A DNA stretch of 64,000 nucleotides from Serratia marcescens (GTDB taxonomy: Bacteria > Pseudomonadota > Gammaproteobacteria > Enterobacterales > Enterobacteriaceae). The stretch is from the NCBI RefSeq assembly GCF_006715005.1, contig NZ_VFMJ01000001.1, positions 310,001 through 374,000 of the forward strand, read 5' to 3'. The position numbers and the translations under genes are program-made. This document shows, piece after piece, positions 11,695 to 22,775 of the stretch. Position 1 is the first letter of the stretch; each line of letters opens with the position of its first letter. The notes under the pieces are model-generated. The model was not told the DNA's origin, did not search any database, and saw only the letters and a program-made list of their open reading frames with translations.

Positions 11695-11697
11695 CAC

Positions 11698-12720
11698 ATG
11701 CTTTCAATTCGACTGGCTGATTTAGCGCAGCAGTTGGATGCACAATTGCACGGTGATGGCGATCTCGTCATCACCGGCATTGCTTCTATGCATTCGGCAC
11801 AGCCTGGCCAAATCACGTTTTTGTCAAACAGCCGCTATCAAGAGCAGCTGTCTTCCTGCCAGGCAAGCGCCGTGGTGCTTACCGAAGCGGATTTACCACA
11901 CTGCCGTGCTGCGGCGCTGGTGGTTAAGAACCCTTACCTGACCTATGCGCGCATGGCGCAGCTGATGGACACCACGCCGTCGCCGGCCCAGGATATCGCG
12001 CCAAGTGCGGTGATCTCGCCTGAAGCGCAGCTGGGGCACAACGTCGCCATTGGGGCGAACGCGGTGATTGAGTCGGGTGCGGTGCTTGGCGATAACGTGG
12101 TTATCGGCCCGGGCTGCTTCATCGGCAAACACGCACGCATCGGCGCGGGAACGCGTCTGTGGGCGAATGTCACGATTTATCATGCGGTTGAAATCGGCCA
12201 GCGTTGCCTGATCCAGTCGGGCACCGTGATCGGCGCAGACGGTTTCGGCTATGCGAATGAGCGCGGCGAGTGGATCAAAATCCCTCAACTGGGCACGGTG
12301 ATTATCGGCGATCGCGTCGAAATCGGCGCTTGCACCACCATTGACCGCGGCGCTTTGGATAACACCCAAATCGGGAATGGTGTTATCATCGACAACCAAT
12401 GCCAGATTGCACATAACGTTGTGATTGGCGACAATACCGCCGTCGCCGGCGGTGTGATCATGGCCGGTAGCCTGAAAATCGGCCGCTACTGCCAGATCGG
12501 CGGTGCCAGCGTGATCAACGGTCACATGGAAATTGCCGACAAGGTTGTTGTTACCGGAATGGGAATGGTTATGCGACCAATCACCGAACCTGGGGTATAC
12601 TCTTCGGGCATTCCGTTGCAGCCTAACAAGGTTTGGCGTAAAACCGCTGCGTTGGTGATGAATATCGATGAGATCAGCAAACGCTTGAAAGCTGTCGAAC
12701 GTAAAGTCGGAAAAGACTAA
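11698..12720 (+). CDS. lpxD: UDP-3-O-(3-hydroxymyristoyl)glucosamine N-acyltransferase
   Basis: Third step of lipid A synthesis: adds the second 3-hydroxymyristoyl chain from acyl-ACP. 340 residues. After an N-terminal uridine-binding domain (about 1-100), the middle is a left-handed beta-helix of hexapeptide repeats ([20 protein letters not shown]) and the C-terminus is a helical ACP-binding tail ([17 protein letters not shown]). The ATG is 3 bases after the skp stop, so the two are probably translationally coupled. Confidence 0.98.
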   Translation: MLSIRLADLAQQLDAQLHGDGDLVITGIASMHSAQPGQITFLSNSRYQEQLSSCQASAVVLTEADLPHCRAAALVVKNPYLTYARMAQLMDTTPSPAQDIAPSAVISPEAQLGHNVAIGANAVIESGAVLGDNVVIGPGCFIGKHARIGAGTRLWANVTIYHAVEIGQRCLIQSGTVIGADGFGYANERGEWIKIPQLGTVIIGDRVEIGACTTIDRGALDNTQIGNGVIIDNQCQIAHNVVIGDNTAVAGGVIMAGSLKIGRYCQIGGASVINGHMEIADKVVVTGMGMVMRPITEPGVYSSGIPLQPNKVWRKTAALVMNIDEISKRLKAVERKVGKD

Positions 12721-12798
12721 TCATTGCCGCCCGCCCTGGCGGGTACAAAACGAAACGCGTTGGTCGTGAGACCAAAAGCGCAAAGAGATGTTAATTTG

Positions 12799-12839
12799 CG
12801 GCCTGCATGATGATCTCCTTTTGGGGTCAGCGCAGGCCG
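12799..12839 (+). other. Hairpin in the lpxD-fabZ spacer
   Basis: CGGCCTGC (12799-12806) and GCAGGCCG (12832-12839) are exact inverted repeats 25 bases apart, inside the 160-base spacer that otherwise holds no gene. The fabZ TTG start lies 42 bases further on. It may be an RNA structure that tunes fabZ expression; there is no T-run. Confidence 0.4.
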
Positions 12840-12880
12840 TGTTGTTGATGCCATCAGTTTTTAGAGACAGGAAGAGTATT

Positions 12881-13336
12881 TTGACTACTGACACTCATAC
12901 TCTGGATATTGCAGAAATTTTGGATCTGCTTCCTCACCGTTATCCATTCTTGCTGGTCGACCGCGTCCTCGAGTTTGAAGAGCACAAATATCTGCGTGCG
13001 GTGAAGAACGTATCGGTGAACGAACCGTTTTTCCAGGGCCACTTCCCTGGCAAACCGATTTTCCCAGGCGTATTGATCTTGGAAGCCATGGCGCAGGCCA
13101 CCGGTATCCTGGCGTTTAAAAGCGTCGGTAAACTGGAGCCGGGCGAGCTGTATTACTTCGCCGGTATCGACGAAGCACGCTTCAAGCGCCCAGTGGTGCC
13201 AGGCGATCAGATGGTCATGGAAGTCACCTTCGAGAAAACTCGCCGCGGCCTGACTCGCTTCAAAGGCGTAGCGACCGTTGACGGTAAAATTGTCTGCGAA
13301 GCAACCATGATGTGTGCCCGCAGCCGGGAGGCTTAA
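12881..13336 (+). CDS. fabZ: 3-hydroxyacyl-[acyl-carrier-protein] dehydratase FabZ
   Basis: Dehydrates beta-hydroxyacyl-ACP in fatty-acid elongation and competes with lipid A synthesis for 3-hydroxymyristoyl-ACP. From TTG at 12881 the protein has 151 residues, as in E. coli, whose fabZ also starts with TTG. RBS-like ACAGGAAGAG lies just upstream. The hot-dog-fold catalytic pair is H54 in [12 protein letters not shown] and E68 in [10 protein letters not shown] longer open frame from 12788 lacks family similarity upstream of the TTG. It precedes lpxA by 3 bases. Confidence 0.97.
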   Translation: MTTDTHTLDIAEILDLLPHRYPFLLVDRVLEFEEHKYLRAVKNVSVNEPFFQGHFPGKPIFPGVLILEAMAQATGILAFKSVGKLEPGELYYFAGIDEARFKRPVVPGDQMVMEVTFEKTRRGLTRFKGVATVDGKIVCEATMMCARSREA

Positions 13337-13339
13337 TCC

Positions 13340-14128
13340 GTGATTGACCAAACCGCCTTTATCCATCCTAGCGCGATAGTCGAAGAGGGCGCCGTGATCG
13401 GCGCCAACGTGCATATCGGCCCTTTCTGCTATGTCGGCTCCCAGGTGGAAATCAGCGCCGGCACGGTGCTGAAATCCCACGTGGTGGTGAACGGCATTAC
13501 CAAGATTGGCTGCGATAACCAGATTTATCAGTTCGCTTCCATCGGTGAAGTGAATCAGGATCTGAAATACGCAGGCGAACCGACGCGCGTTGAAGTGGGC
13601 GATCGCAACCGCATCCGCGAAAGCGTCACCATTCACCGCGGCACCGCGCAGGGCACCGGCCTGACCAAAGTGGGCAACGATAACCTGCTGATGGTCAATG
13701 TGCACGTTGCCCACGACTGTGTGGTCGGCAATTCTTGCGTGTTGGCCAACAATGCCACGCTGGCGGGGCATGTGGAAATCGACGATCACGCCATCATTGG
13801 CGGCATGACGGCGATCCATCAGTTCTGCATTATCGGCGCGCATGTGATGGTAGGCGGTTGTTCCGGCGTCGCTCAGGACGTGCCTCCTTTCGTCATCGCG
13901 CAGGGCAACCACGCGACGCCGTTCGGCGTCAACGCGGTCGGCCTGAAGCGTCGCGGTTTTGACAAGGATGAAATGCAGGCGATCCGCAATGCCTACAAAA
14001 TCCTGTATCGCAGCGAGAAAACGCTGGATGAAGCGAAAGCGGAAATCGAAGCCCTGGCCAAAGAGCAGCCGGTGGTGCAGCAGTACCTCGATTTCTTCAC
14101 CCGTTCTACCCGCGGCATCATTCGCTGA
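13340..14128 (+). CDS. lpxA: UDP-N-acetylglucosamine O-acyltransferase
   Basis: First enzyme of lipid A synthesis; moves 3-hydroxymyristate from ACP to UDP-GlcNAc. 262 residues as in E. coli, GTG start at 13340 after CGGGAGGCTTAATCC. A left-handed beta-helix of hexapeptides fills residues 1-190. The catalytic base is H125 in [10 protein letters not shown] (120-129), and the C-terminal helical domain ends the chain. It sits 3 bases after fabZ, so the dehydratase and acyltransferase that compete for one ACP substrate are made together. Confidence 0.98.
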   Translation: MIDQTAFIHPSAIVEEGAVIGANVHIGPFCYVGSQVEISAGTVLKSHVVVNGITKIGCDNQIYQFASIGEVNQDLKYAGEPTRVEVGDRNRIRESVTIHRGTAQGTGLTKVGNDNLLMVNVHVAHDCVVGNSCVLANNATLAGHVEIDDHAIIGGMTAIHQFCIIGAHVMVGGCSGVAQDVPPFVIAQGNHATPFGVNAVGLKRRGFDKDEMQAIRNAYKILYRSEKTLDEAKAEIEALAKEQPVVQQYLDFFTRSTRGIIR

Positions 14129-14131
14129 GTT

Positions 14132-15280
14132 ATGTCGAATCGTCCATTGACTATCGGATTGGTCGCCGGAGAAACCTCCGGTGACATTCTCGGCGCCGGT
14201 TTGATCCGCGCGCTCAAGGCGCAGATCCCCGACGCGCGTTTCGTTGGCGTCGCCGGCCCGCTGATGCAGGCCGAAGGCTGCGAAGCCTGGTACGAAATGG
14301 AAGAGCTGGCGGTCATGGGCGTGGTGGAAGTGCTCGAACGCTTGCCACGCCTGTTGAAGATCCGCAAGGATCTCACCCGCCGCTTCGGCGAACTGCGGCC
14401 GGACGTGTTTGTCGGCATCGACGCGCCGGACTTCAACATCACGCTGGAAGGTCGCCTCAAGCAGCGCGGCATCCGCACCATTCACTACGTCAGCCCTTCC
14501 GTGTGGGCCTGGCGGCAAAAGCGCGTTTTCAAAATTGGCAAAGCCACCGATCTGGTGCTGGCCTTTCTCCCTTTCGAAAAAGCGTTTTACGATCGCTTCA
14601 ACGTGCCTTGCCGGTTTATCGGCCATACCATGGCGGACGCCATGCCGCTGCAGCCCGATCGGCTGGCGGCGCGCGCTCAACTGGGTATCGCTCCGCAGGC
14701 GCGCTGCCTGGCCTTGCTGCCTGGCAGCCGCGGTGCCGAAGTCGAGATGCTGAGCGCCGACTTCCTCAAAACCGCGCAGCTGCTGCGCACGCGGTATCCC
14801 GAGCTGGAAGTGGTGGTGCCGCTGGTTAACGCCAAACGGCGCGAGCAGTTTGAGCGCATCAAGGCGGAAGTGGCGCCGGATCTGACGGTACACCTGCTGA
14901 ACGGCCAGGGGCGCGAGGCGATGATCGCCAGCGACGCGGCGCTGCTGGCGTCCGGCACCGCGGCGCTGGAGTGCATGCTGGCCAAGTGTCCGATGGTGGT
15001 GGGCTATCGCATGAAGCCGTTAACTTTCTGGCTGGCGCAGAAGCTGGTGAAAACGCCTTACGTTTCGCTGCCGAACCTGCTGGCGGGGCGCGAAATCGTC
15101 ACCGAGCTGCTGCAGCATGACTGCGTGCCGGACAAGCTGGCCGCCGCCGTGATGCCGCTGCTGGAAGAGAGCCCGGAAACCGAAGCGCTGAAACAGACTT
15201 TCCTTACCTTGCACCAAAGCATCCGTTGCGGTGCTGACGAACAGGCCGCTCAGGCTGTGTTGGAGCTGGCGAAAGCATGA
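14132..15280 (+). CDS. lpxB: Lipid-A-disaccharide synthase
   Basis: Peripheral inner-membrane GT-B glycosyltransferase (family GT19) that joins UDP-2,3-diacylglucosamine and lipid X into the lipid A disaccharide. 382 residues, as in E. coli. The N-terminus [20 protein letters not shown] carries the GEXSGD signature, and [10 protein letters not shown] and [13 protein letters not shown] are conserved in the nucleotide-binding half. The gene begins 3 bases after lpxA and its stop overlaps the rnhB start by 4 bases (ATGA), indicating coupling. Confidence 0.98.
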   Translation: MSNRPLTIGLVAGETSGDILGAGLIRALKAQIPDARFVGVAGPLMQAEGCEAWYEMEELAVMGVVEVLERLPRLLKIRKDLTRRFGELRPDVFVGIDAPDFNITLEGRLKQRGIRTIHYVSPSVWAWRQKRVFKIGKATDLVLAFLPFEKAFYDRFNVPCRFIGHTMADAMPLQPDRLAARAQLGIAPQARCLALLPGSRGAEVEMLSADFLKTAQLLRTRYPELEVVVPLVNAKRREQFERIKAEVAPDLTVHLLNGQGREAMIASDAALLASGTAALECMLAKCPMVVGYRMKPLTFWLAQKLVKTPYVSLPNLLAGREIVTELLQHDCVPDKLAAAVMPLLEESPETEALKQTFLTLHQSIRCGADEQAAQAVLELAKA

Positions 15281-15870
15281 TTGAACCCTTTATCTATCCC
15301 ACTGCCACGCTGATTGCCGGTGTGGACGAAGTGGGCCGTGGCCCGTTGGTTGGTGCGGTGGTTACCGCCGCCGTAATCCTCGATCCGGCACAGCCGATCG
15401 TCGGGCTGGCGGACTCCAAGAAACTCAGTGAAAAACGCCGCCTGGCGCTGTATGACGAAATCGTTGCTAAGGCGCTCTCCTGGAGCCTGGGGCGCGCCGA
15501 GCCGGCGGAAATCGACCAGCTGAACATTTTGCACGCCACCATGCTGGCGATGCAGCGCGCGGTGGCCGGGTTGCATATCGCGCCGGACATGGTTTTAATC
15601 GACGGTAACCGTTGCCCGAAGCTGCCGATGCGTTCGCAGGCGGTGGTGAAGGGCGACAGCCGCGTGGCGGAGATCAGCGCGGCGTCCATTCTGGCGAAGG
15701 TCACGCGCGATCGCGAAATGGCCGAGCTGGACAGCGAGTTCCCGGACTACGGTTTCGCGCAGCATAAAGGCTACCCGACCGCCCTCCACCTGGAGCGGCT
15801 GGCCGCGCTGGGCGCCACCGAGCACCACCGCCGCAGCTTCGCGCCGGTGAAAAGGGCGCTGGCGCTGTAG
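15277..15870 (+). CDS. rnhB: Ribonuclease HII
   Basis: Cuts RNA of RNA-DNA hybrids, mainly single ribonucleotides embedded in DNA. 197 residues. The acidic active site begins with D17-E18 in [17 protein letters not shown]; a further carboxylate is in [12 protein letters not shown] and another in [13 protein letters not shown]. The start overlaps the end of lpxB by 4 bases. It lies between lipid A genes and dnaE, as in E. coli. Confidence 0.97.
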   Translation: MIEPFIYPTATLIAGVDEVGRGPLVGAVVTAAVILDPAQPIVGLADSKKLSEKRRLALYDEIVAKALSWSLGRAEPAEIDQLNILHATMLAMQRAVAGLHIAPDMVLIDGNRCPKLPMRSQAVVKGDSRVAEISAASILAKVTRDREMAELDSEFPDYGFAQHKGYPTALHLERLAALGATEHHRRSFAPVKRALAL

Positions 15871-15952
15871 TCTGCGGGCCTGGTTGACCAGGCTCGACGA
15901 TAGCATTAACCCGGGCTCAGCCTGCTGAGCCCCTTCAATCAGGTATCTGGAG

Positions 15953-18900
15953 ATGGCCGAACCTCGTTTTATTCACCTGCGCGTCCACAGTGACTACTCC
16001 ATGATTGATGGATTGGCCAAGACCGCGCCGTTGGTGAAAAGAGCCGCCGCGTTAGCCATGCCTGCTCTGGCAATCACCGATTTCACCAACCTGTGCGGGC
16101 TGGTGAAGTTCTACGGCAGCGCGCACGGCGCCGGGATCAAACCGATCATCGGCGCGGATTTCCATGTGCAAAGCGAAGAGCTGGGCGACGAACTGGCTCA
16201 GCTGACGGTGCTGGCCAGCAACAACGAAGGCTACCAGAACCTGACGCTGCTGATTTCCCGCGCCTATCAGCGTGGCTACGGCGCCGCCGGCCCGACCATC
16301 GATCGCGACTGGCTGATTGAACATCGCGAAGGGCTGATTCTGCTTTCCGGCGCGCGTCAGGGCGACGTCGGCAAATTCCTGCTGCGCGGCAACCAGGCGC
16401 AGGTGGAGCAATGCCTCGACTTCTACCAGCAGCACTTTCCGGACTGTTACTACCTGGAACTGATCCGCACCGGCCGCCCGGACGAAGAGAACTATCTGCA
16501 TGCGGCGGTGACGTTGGCCACCGAGCGCGGCTTGCCGGTGGTGGCCACCAACGACGTGCGCTTCCTGGTGGAAGACGATTTTGACGCCCATGAAATTCGC
16601 GTCGCCATCCACGACGGCTTTACGCTGGACGATCCCAAACGGCCGCGTAACTACAGCCCGCAGCAATACATGCGCAGCGAAGACGAGATGTGCGAGCTGT
16701 TCGCCGACATCCCGGAAGCGCTGCTGAACAGCGTCGAGATCGCCAAACGCTGTAACGTCACCATTCGCCTCGGCGAATACTTCCTGCCGCAGTTCCCGAC
16801 TGGCGACATGAGCACCGAGGATTTCCTGGTACTCAAATCGAAAGAGGGGCTGGAGGAGCGTCTCGAGTTCCTGTTCCCCGATCCCGAAGTGCGTGCGCAG
16901 CGCCGCCCGGAATACGACGAGCGTCTGGACGTTGAGCTGAAGGTGATCAACCAGATGGGGTTCCCCGGCTACTTCCTGATCGTGATGGAGTTTATCCAGT
17001 GGTCGAAGGACAACAACGTGCCGGTGGGCCCGGGGCGCGGTTCCGGCGCCGGTTCTCTGGTGGCCTACGCGTTGAAAATCACCGATCTCGATCCGCTGGA
17101 GTTCGACCTGCTGTTCGAACGCTTCCTGAACCCGGAACGTGTCTCGATGCCCGACTTCGACGTCGACTTCTGCATGGAGAAGCGCGATCAGGTGATCGAG
17201 CACGTGGCGGAGATGTACGGCCGCGAAGCGGTATCGCAGATCATCACCTTCGGGACCATGGCGGCGAAAGCGGTTATCCGTGACGTAGGCCGGGTGCTGG
17301 GGCACCCGTACGGCTTCGTCGATCGCATCTCCAAACTGGTGCCGCCGGATCCGGGCATGACGCTGGAAAAAGCCTTCGCCGCCGAACCGCAGCTGCCGGA
17401 GATTTACGAGGCCGACGAAGAGGTCAAAGCGCTGATCGACATGGCGCGCAAGCTGGAAGGGGTAACGCGCAACGCCGGTAAACACGCCGGGGGCGTGGTG
17501 ATCGCGCCGACCAAGATCACCGACTTCGCGCCGCTGTACTGCGATGCCGAAGGGCACCACCCGGTGACCCAGTTCGACAAGAACGACGTGGAATACGCCG
17601 GGCTGGTGAAATTCGACTTCCTCGGCCTGCGTACCCTGACCATCATTGACTGGGCGCTGGAAATGATCAACGCCCGGCGCGCCAAGACCGGGCTGGAACC
17701 GATCGACATCGCCGCCATCCCGCTCGATGACAAGAAAAGCTTCGACATGCTGCAGCGCTCGGAAACTACGGCGGTGTTCCAGCTTGAATCGCGCGGCATG
17801 AAAGATCTGATCAAACGTCTGAAGCCCGACTGCTTCGAAGACATGATCGCACTGGTGGCGCTGTTCCGTCCGGGGCCGCTGCAGTCGGGAATGGTGGATA
17901 ACTTCATCGACCGCAAGCACGGTCGCGAAGAGATCTCCTACCCGGACATTCAGTGGCAGCACGAGTCGCTCAAGCCGGTGCTGGAACCGACCTACGGTAT
18001 CATCCTGTATCAGGAACAGGTGATGCAGATTGCCCAGGTGTTGGCCGGCTATACCCTGGGCGGCGCGGACATGCTGCGCCGTGCGATGGGTAAAAAGAAC
18101 CCGGTCGAAATGGCCAAGCAGCGCGGCGGCTTTGAAGACGGCGCGAAATCGCGCGGCATCGACGGCGAACTGTCGGTGAAAATCTTCGACCTGGTGGAGA
18201 AATTCGCCGGTTACGGCTTCAACAAATCGCACTCCGCCGCCTATGCGCTGGTGTCGTATCAGACGCTGTGGCTGAAGGCGCACTACCCGGCCGAGTTTAT
18301 GGCGGCGGTCATGACTGCCGATATGGACAACACCGACAAAGTGGTGGGTCTGGTGGACGAATGCTGGCGCATGGGGCTGAAGATCCTGCCGCCGGACATC
18401 AACAGCGGCCTGTATCACTTCCACGTCAACGACGACGGCGAGATCGTTTACGGCATCGGCGCCATCAAAGGCGTGGGGGAAGGGCCGATCGAGGCCATTA
18501 TCGAGGCGCGCAACAGCGGCGAACAGGGTTACTTCAAAGACCTGTTCGATCTCTGCGCGCGCTCCGACATCAAGAAACTGAACCGCCGCATTCTGGAAAA
18601 ACTGATCATGTCCGGGGCGTTCGATCGCCTTGGGCCGCACCGCGCCGCGCTGATGAATTCGCTCGGCGACGCGTTGAAAGCGGCGGATCAGCATGCGAAA
18701 GCCGAAGCTATCGGCCAGGTGGATATGTTTGGCGTGCTGGCGGAGGCGCCGGAGCAGGTGGAGCAGTCCTACGCCAATATCGCCCCCTGGCAGGAGCAGG
18801 TGGTGCTGGACGGTGAACGGGAGACGCTGGGGCTATACCTGACCGGCCACCCGATCACCCAGTACCTGAAGGAAATCGAACGTTATGCCGGTGGCCAGCG

Positions 18901-19441
18901 TTTGAAAGACATGCACCCAACGGATCGGGGCAAAATGACTACCGCCGTCGGGCTGGTGGTCGCCGCGCGGGTGATGGTGACCAAGCGCGGCAACCGTATC
19001 GGCATCTGCACGCTGGATGACCGTTCGGGCCGTCTGGAAGTGATGCTATTCACCGAAGCGTTAGAAAAATACCAGCATTTGTTGGAAAAAGACCGTATCC
19101 TTATCGCCAGTGGACAGGTCAGCTTTGATGACTTTAGCGGTGGGCTTAAAATGATGGCCCGCGAGGTAATGGACATCAGTGAAGCCCGGGAAAAATACGC
19201 TCGCGGGCTTGCTATCTCGCTGACTGACAGGCAAATTGATGACCAGCTTTTGAACCGTCTCCGTCAGTCGTTGGAACCCCATCGATCGGGGACGATTCCA
19301 GTGCATCTCTACTATCAACGGGAAGATGCACGAGCCAAGCTGCGTTTTGGCGCAACCTGGCGCGTGACGCCCACCGACCGCTTGTTGATAGACTTGCGGA
19401 CGTTGGTAGGCAATGAGCAGGTGGACTTGGAATTTGACTAA
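15953..19441 (+). CDS. dnaE: DNA polymerase III alpha subunit
   Basis: Catalytic subunit of the chromosomal replicase. 1162 residues against 1160 in E. coli. Order of domains: N-terminal PHP domain (1-270, [15 protein letters not shown]), palm and thumb with catalytic aspartates D401, D403 and D405 in PDFDVDFC, fingers, then the beta-clamp-binding motif QVDMF at 922-926, an OB domain and the tau-binding C-terminus. The ATG follows TCTGGAG. It precedes accA by 12 bases. The clamp motif is QVDMF where E. coli has QADMF, a conservative change. Confidence 0.99.
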   Translation: MAEPRFIHLRVHSDYSMIDGLAKTAPLVKRAAALAMPALAITDFTNLCGLVKFYGSAHGAGIKPIIGADFHVQSEELGDELAQLTVLASNNEGYQNLTLLISRAYQRGYGAAGPTIDRDWLIEHREGLILLSGARQGDVGKFLLRGNQAQVEQCLDFYQQHFPDCYYLELIRTGRPDEENYLHAAVTLATERGLPVVATNDVRFLVEDDFDAHEIRVAIHDGFTLDDPKRPRNYSPQQYMRSEDEMCELFADIPEALLNSVEIAKRCNVTIRLGEYFLPQFPTGDMSTEDFLVLKSKEGLEERLEFLFPDPEVRAQRRPEYDERLDVELKVINQMGFPGYFLIVMEFIQWSKDNNVPVGPGRGSGAGSLVAYALKITDLDPLEFDLLFERFLNPERVSMPDFDVDFCMEKRDQVIEHVAEMYGREAVSQIITFGTMAAKAVIRDVGRVLGHPYGFVDRISKLVPPDPGMTLEKAFAAEPQLPEIYEADEEVKALIDMARKLEGVTRNAGKHAGGVVIAPTKITDFAPLYCDAEGHHPVTQFDKNDVEYAGLVKFDFLGLRTLTIIDWALEMINARRAKTGLEPIDIAAIPLDDKKSFDMLQRSETTAVFQLESRGMKDLIKRLKPDCFEDMIALVALFRPGPLQSGMVDNFIDRKHGREEISYPDIQWQHESLKPVLEPTYGIILYQEQVMQIAQVLAGYTLGGADMLRRAMGKKNPVEMAKQRGGFEDGAKSRGIDGELSVKIFDLVEKFAGYGFNKSHSAAYALVSYQTLWLKAHYPAEFMAAVMTADMDNTDKVVGLVDECWRMGLKILPPDINSGLYHFHVNDDGEIVYGIGAIKGVGEGPIEAIIEARNSGEQGYFKDLFDLCARSDIKKLNRRILEKLIMSGAFDRLGPHRAALMNSLGDALKAADQHAKAEAIGQVDMFGVLAEAPEQVEQSYANIAPWQEQVVLDGERETLGLYLTGHPITQYLKEIERYAGGQRLKDMHPTDRGKMTTAVGLVVAARVMVTKRGNRIGICTLDDRSGRLEVMLFTEALEKYQHLLEKDRILIASGQVSFDDFSGGLKMMAREVMDISEAREKYARGLAISLTDRQIDDQLLNRLRQSLEPHRSGTIPVHLYYQREDARAKLRFGATWRVTPTDRLLIDLRTLVGNEQVDLEFD

Positions 19442-19453
19442 AATAGGAATGCT

Positions 19454-20413
19454 ATGAGTCTGAATTTTCTTGATTTTGAACAGCCGATTGCAGAGCTGGA
19501 AGCGAAAATTGACTCGCTGACTGCAGTCAGCCGTCAAGACGAAAAATTGGATATTAATCTGGACGAAGAAGTTCAGCGCCTGCGTGAAAAGAGCGTTGAG
19601 CTGACGCGCAAGATTTTTGCCGATCTTGGGGCTTGGCAGATTGCCCAATTGGCACGCCACCCGCGCCGTCCTTATACCCTGGATTATATCAAACACATCT
19701 TTACCGACTTCGAAGAGTTGGCGGGCGATCGCGCTTACGCTGACGACAAAGCGATCGTCGGCGGCATTGCGCGCCTGGATGGCCGCCCGGTGATGATCAT
19801 CGGGCACCAGAAAGGCCGTGAAACCAAAGAGAAGATCCGCCGCAACTTCGGCATGCCGGCGCCGGAAGGTTACCGTAAGGCGCTGCGCCTGATGGAAATG
19901 GCCGCCCGCTTCAAGATGCCGCTGATCACCTTTATCGACACCCCGGGTGCTTATCCGGGCGTGGGTGCGGAAGAACGCGGCCAGTCAGAAGCCATCGCGC
20001 GCAACCTGCGTGAGATGTCGCGTCTGAACATCCCGGTCATCTGCACCGTCATCGGCGAAGGCGGCTCCGGCGGCGCGCTGGCGATCGGCGTGGGCGATAA
20101 GGTGAACATGCTGCAGTACAGCACCTACTCGGTGATTTCGCCGGAAGGCTGTGCCTCGATCCTGTGGAAGAGCGCCGACAAGGCGCCGCTGGCCGCAGAA
20201 GCGATGGGCATTACCGCACCGCGTTTGAAAGAGCTGAAGCTGATCGACTCGGTGATCCCGGAGCCGCTGGGTTCTGCACACCGCGACGTGCCGGCGATGG
20301 CTGCCGCGCTGAAAGCGCAGCTGCTGGCCGATCTGAAAGATCTGGATGGTCTGAACGACGAAGAGTTGCTCAACCGTCGCTACCAGCGTCTGATGAACTA
20401 CGGCTACTGCTGA
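19454..20413 (+). CDS. accA: Acetyl-CoA carboxylase carboxyltransferase subunit alpha
   Basis: With AccD forms the carboxyltransferase that transfers CO2 from biotin to acetyl-CoA, making malonyl-CoA. 319 residues, as in E. coli. The crotonase-type fold is marked by [20 protein letters not shown] and [17 protein letters not shown] with oxyanion-hole glycines. It starts 12 bases after dnaE, so probably cotranscribed, and a strong terminator closes the unit. Confidence 0.98.
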   Translation: MSLNFLDFEQPIAELEAKIDSLTAVSRQDEKLDINLDEEVQRLREKSVELTRKIFADLGAWQIAQLARHPRRPYTLDYIKHIFTDFEELAGDRAYADDKAIVGGIARLDGRPVMIIGHQKGRETKEKIRRNFGMPAPEGYRKALRLMEMAARFKMPLITFIDTPGAYPGVGAEERGQSEAIARNLREMSRLNIPVICTVIGEGGSGGALAIGVGDKVNMLQYSTYSVISPEGCASILWKSADKAPLAAEAMGITAPRLKELKLIDSVIPEPLGSAHRDVPAMAAALKAQLLADLKDLDGLNDEELLNRRYQRLMNYGYC

Positions 20414-20433
20414 GTTCTGTTCTTCGCTGCAAG

Positions 20434-20458
20434 AAACCGCCTCCGGGCGGTTTTTTTT
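20434..20458 (+). terminator. Rho-independent terminator after accA
   Basis: AAACCGCC (20434-20441), loop TCCG, GGCGGTTT (20446-20453), then five more T. It ends the dnaE-accA unit before ldcC. Confidence 0.9.
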
Positions 20459-20523
20459 GGCTACACACCGCCGGATTTTCGTGGTGTTATAGAGACTTGG
20501 CCGTTAACTGACAGGAGCTGCCG

Positions 20524-22668
20524 ATGAATATCATCGCCATCATGGGCCCGACGGGCGTCTACTACAAAGATGAGCCGATCCGCGAGCTCCACGCTGCGCT
20601 GGCCACCATGGGATTCCAACTGGTGTACCCCAAAAACAGCGGTGACCTGCTGAAGCTGATCGAAGCCAATGCCCGCATCTGTGGGGTGATCTTCGACTGG
20701 GACGACTACAGCCTGGAGCTGTGCAGCGAGATCAACGAGCTGAACGAATACCTACCGCTGTACGCCTTTATCAATACCCACTCCACCTTCGACGTCAGCC
20801 TGCATGAAATGCGCATGGTGCTCTATTTCTTCGAGTATGGCCTGAATGCGGCGGACGATATCGCGCAGCGCATCCAGCAGTACACCGCAGAATATATTGA
20901 TACCATTACGCCGCCGCTGACCAAGGCGCTGTTCAACTACGTGCGCGAAGGGAAGTACACCTTCTGCACGCCGGGCCACATGGCCGGCACCGCGTTCCAA
21001 AAAAGCCCGGTGGGCTGCCTGTTCTATGACTTTTTCGGCGCCAATACCCTGAAGGCCGACATTTCGATTTCGGTCACCGAGCTCGGCTCGCTGTTGGATC
21101 ACACCGGGCCGCACCTCGAGGCCGAAGAGTATATCGCGCGCACCTTCAACGCCGAGCAGAGCTACCTGGTCACCAACGGCACCTCCACCGCCAACAAAAT
21201 CGTCGGCATGTATTCAGCGCCGGCGGGCAGCACGGTGCTGATCGACCGCAACTGCCACAAATCGCTGTGCCACCTGCTGATGATGAGCGATATCGTACCG
21301 ATCTATTTGCGCCCGCTGCGCAACGCCTACGGCATTCTCGGCGGCATTCCGCAGCGCGAGTTCACCCGCGCCAGCATCGACGCCCGGGTGCAGGAGACCC
21401 CGAACGCCACCTGGCCGGTGCATGCGGTGATCACCAATTCCACCTATGACGGCCTGCTGTACAACACCGACTACATCAAGCAGACGCTGGAGGTGCCATC
21501 GATCCACTTCGACTCCGCCTGGGTGCCTTACACCAACTTCCATCCGATTTACGACGGCAAGAGCGGCATGAGCGGCGAGCGGGTGCCCGGTAAGGTCATC
21601 TACGAAACCCAGTCGACACATAAACTGCTGGCGGCCTTCTCGCAGGCTTCGATGATTCATATCAAGGGCGACTACGACGAGAGCACCTTCAACGAAGCGT
21701 ACATGATGCATACCACCACCTCGCCGCACTACGGCATCGTGGCATCGATGGAGACCGCTGCGGCCATGCTGCGCGGCAACCCGGGTCGCCGTTTGATCAA
21801 CCGTTCGGTGGAGCGCGCGCTGCATTTTCGCCGTGAAGTGCAGCGGCTGCGCGAGGAGAGCGACAGTTGGTTCTTCGATATCTGGCAGCCGGAAGAGATC
21901 GATGAGGCGCAGTGCTGGCCATTGGATCCCGACGATAACTGGCACGGTTTCGGCCAGACCGATCGCGATCACATGTACCTTGATCCGATCAAAGTGACGA
22001 TCCTGACGCCGGGCATGAACGAGCTGGGCGCGCTGGAGGAGGAGGGGATCCCGGCGGCGCTGGTGGCGAAGTACCTCGACGAACGCGGCATCGTAGTGGA
22101 GAAGACCGGGCCCTATAACCTGCTGTTCCTGTTCAGCATCGGCATCGACAAAACCAAGGCGATGAGCCTGTTACGCGGCCTGACTGACTTCAAGCGCGCT
22201 TACGATCTCAACCTGCGGGTGAAGAACATGCTGCCGGATCTGTACGCCGAGGATCCGGATTTTTATCGCCATATGCGTATCCAGGATCTGGCCGCCGGCA
22301 TTCATCGGCTGATCCGCCAACACGATCTGCCACGCCTGATGCAGCGGGCGTTCGACGTGCTGCCTGAAATGAAGCTGACGCCGCACCAGATGTTCCAGGA
22401 ACAGGTGCGCGGCAATGTGGAAACCTGCGAGCTGGATCAGCTGGTGGGCAAGGTGGCGGCCAATATGATCCTGCCTTATCCGCCGGGCGTGCCGCTGGTG
22501 ATGCCGGGAGAAATGATCACCGAAGAGAGCCGGGCGGTGCTCGATTTCCTGCTGATGCTGTGCTCGATCGGCGAGCGCTATCCCGGGTTTGAAACCGACA
22601 TCCACGGCGCCAAGCTGACGGAGGACGGGCACTATCTGGTGAAGGTGTTGAAAGCCCCGCAGCCATAG
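20524..22668 (+). CDS. ldcC: Lysine decarboxylase LdcC (constitutive type)
   Basis: PLP enzyme that converts lysine to cadaverine, consuming a proton. 714 residues, in the length range of decameric Ldc/Adi decarboxylases. An N-terminal flavodoxin-like wing (1-130) is followed by the aspartate-aminotransferase-fold core with the PLP lysine K367 in ETQSTHKLLAAFSQAS, then the C-terminal domain. R97, a ppGpp-contact residue in E. coli LdcI, is present. I call it LdcC rather than CadA because it sits directly after accA and before yaeR, as E. coli ldcC does, and has no linked promoter region like that of cadBA. The paralogue cadA lies 4 kb downstream. Confidence 0.93.
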   Translation: MNIIAIMGPTGVYYKDEPIRELHAALATMGFQLVYPKNSGDLLKLIEANARICGVIFDWDDYSLELCSEINELNEYLPLYAFINTHSTFDVSLHEMRMVLYFFEYGLNAADDIAQRIQQYTAEYIDTITPPLTKALFNYVREGKYTFCTPGHMAGTAFQKSPVGCLFYDFFGANTLKADISISVTELGSLLDHTGPHLEAEEYIARTFNAEQSYLVTNGTSTANKIVGMYSAPAGSTVLIDRNCHKSLCHLLMMSDIVPIYLRPLRNAYGILGGIPQREFTRASIDARVQETPNATWPVHAVITNSTYDGLLYNTDYIKQTLEVPSIHFDSAWVPYTNFHPIYDGKSGMSGERVPGKVIYETQSTHKLLAAFSQASMIHIKGDYDESTFNEAYMMHTTTSPHYGIVASMETAAAMLRGNPGRRLINRSVERALHFRREVQRLREESDSWFFDIWQPEEIDEAQCWPLDPDDNWHGFGQTDRDHMYLDPIKVTILTPGMNELGALEEEGIPAALVAKYLDERGIVVEKTGPYNLLFLFSIGIDKTKAMSLLRGLTDFKRAYDLNLRVKNMLPDLYAEDPDFYRHMRIQDLAAGIHRLIRQHDLPRLMQRAFDVLPEMKLTPHQMFQEQVRGNVETCELDQLVGKVAANMILPYPPGVPLVMPGEMITEESRAVLDFLLMLCSIGERYPGFETDIHGAKLTEDGHYLVKVLKAPQP

Positions 22669-22672
22669 TGCA

Positions 22673-22712
22673 AGAACGCGCCCGGCGGTCTGGAGAGAGA
22701 TGCCGGGCGTTC
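22673..22712 (+). other. Inverted repeat after ldcC
   Basis: GAACGCGCCCGGC (22673-22685) and GCCGGGCGTTC (22702-22712) pair with a two-base bulge right after the ldcC stop. No T-run follows, so it is a possible weak terminator or 3'-end stabiliser. Confidence 0.45.
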
Positions 22713-22775
22713 TCATTGACGTCATCGCCGCCGCCGGATACCGTGCCCCATCAGAATGAACAGGAGAAGGTTTAT

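Noticed and set aside
12854-14893. 679-codon minus-strand open frame across fabZ-lpxA-lpxB
   Set aside because: It is antisense to three conserved, coupled genes, and its composition (H, R, A, G rich) is typical of shadow frames.
16052-18694. 880-codon open frame on the minus strand across dnaE
   Set aside because: It is the antisense shadow of a GC-rich coding gene; it has no recognisable domain, while the plus strand encodes full DnaE with all motifs.
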